This document shows, piece by piece, positions 34,470 through 34,528 of a DNA stretch of 34,528 nucleotides. Position numbers and translations under genes: made by a program. The stretch comes from an uncultured Saprospiraceae bacterium (GTDB lineage: Bacteria; Bacteroidota; Bacteroidia; Chitinophagales; Saprospiraceae). The notes under the pieces were generated by a model that saw nothing but the letters and a program-made list of their open reading frames with translations, was not told the DNA's origin and searched no databases. The stretch is from the NCBI GenBank assembly GCA_937995755.1, contig CALKJD010000151.1:1-34528 (forward strand), in the 5' to 3' direction. Positions within the stretch are counted from its first letter, which is position 1. Every line of letters begins with the position of its first letter.

Positions 34470-34523
34470 ATGACATATAATCAATTACATCATCATCATT
34501 TTCATACTTGCTCTCAGGCATAA
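34470..34523 (+). CDS. hisL: Probable histidine-operon leader peptide (17 residues, five His)
   Basis: The frame is MTYNQLHHHHFHTCSQA followed by TAA at 34521-34523. Four consecutive CAT codons occupy 34488-34499 and a fifth His codon follows one Phe later. Such runs are the hallmark of leader peptides in ribosome-mediated attenuation. When charged tRNA-His is scarce, the ribosome stalls on the His codons and lets the downstream operon be transcribed. E. coli HisL has the same plan, with seven consecutive His. A perfect -7 box lies 38 nt upstream and gives a short leader RNA. The antiterminator, terminator and hisG would lie beyond the window, so the regulatory half is unseen. A chance CAT repeat is the alternative; the promoter, ATG and prompt stop argue against it. 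The hisL symbol is by analogy. Confidence 0.72.
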   Translation: MTYNQLHHHHFHTCSQA

Positions 34524-34528
34524 CGGAA

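Larger units (their letters stand above)
33997..34528. other. 532-nt AT-rich stretch with only small features
   Basis: No large gene is present. The stretch holds a possible minus-strand mini-lipoprotein (34072-34185), two oppositely oriented copies of the -7 box TAGGTTTG, and the His-rich leader frame at the right edge. Around 34215-34231 there is a small ATGCC/GGCAT hairpin in the putative leader of the mini-lipoprotein. Confidence 0.6.

Overview
The window is from a low-GC (roughly high-30s percent) Bacteroidota genome, most likely a marine, Saprospiraceae-like bacterium. The evidence is several proteins ending in a type IX secretion (T9SS) type A sorting domain, a SusC/SusD pair, Bacteroidota -7 boxes of the form TAnnTTTG, near absence of Shine-Dalgarno sequences, and very large Cys-rich HYR-like secreted proteins. 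The genus is an inference.

Layout. (1) 1-7077, minus strand: two tandem paralogous giant secreted proteins, the first cut by the window edge. The second carries a dockerin-like pair, a cohesin-like domain and a T9SS signal. (2) 7078-10015: a 789-nt spacer, a secreted thioredoxin-like protein and class II fumarase, with a strong terminator behind each gene. (3) 10196-28364: a polysaccharide utilization locus. It holds a beta-propeller/Y_Y_Y/LuxR-type membrane regulator on the minus strand, two T9SS-exported non-catalytic binding proteins, and a tight plus-strand operon of susC, susD, a PKD surface glycan-binding lipoprotein and two GH16 lipoproteins, closed by a terminator. A GH3 beta-glucosidase lipoprotein follows in its own unit with its own terminator. 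GH16 plus GH3 with SusCD is the known signature of laminarin (beta-1,3-glucan) use. In the inferred pathway, GH16 enzymes cut glucan at the surface, SusCD imports the oligosaccharides, and GH3 releases glucose. A beta-sandwich-like module with a WAG motif occurs six times in three of the binding proteins and ties the locus together. (4) 28529-33996: an outer-membrane barrel protein, a SulP anion transporter, a small glycine-rich membrane protein, a second barrel protein, a five-helix membrane protein and a SAM methyltransferase. (5) 33997-34528: no large gene. It holds a possible 37-residue lipoprotein on the minus strand and, at the right edge, a 17-codon reading frame with five His codons, four of them consecutive, behind a good -7 box. 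This looks like the leader peptide of a histidine-biosynthesis attenuator whose operon would begin just outside the window.

The his-type leader and the repeated WAG module are the observations most worth following. All domain calls were made by eye; no database search was run.
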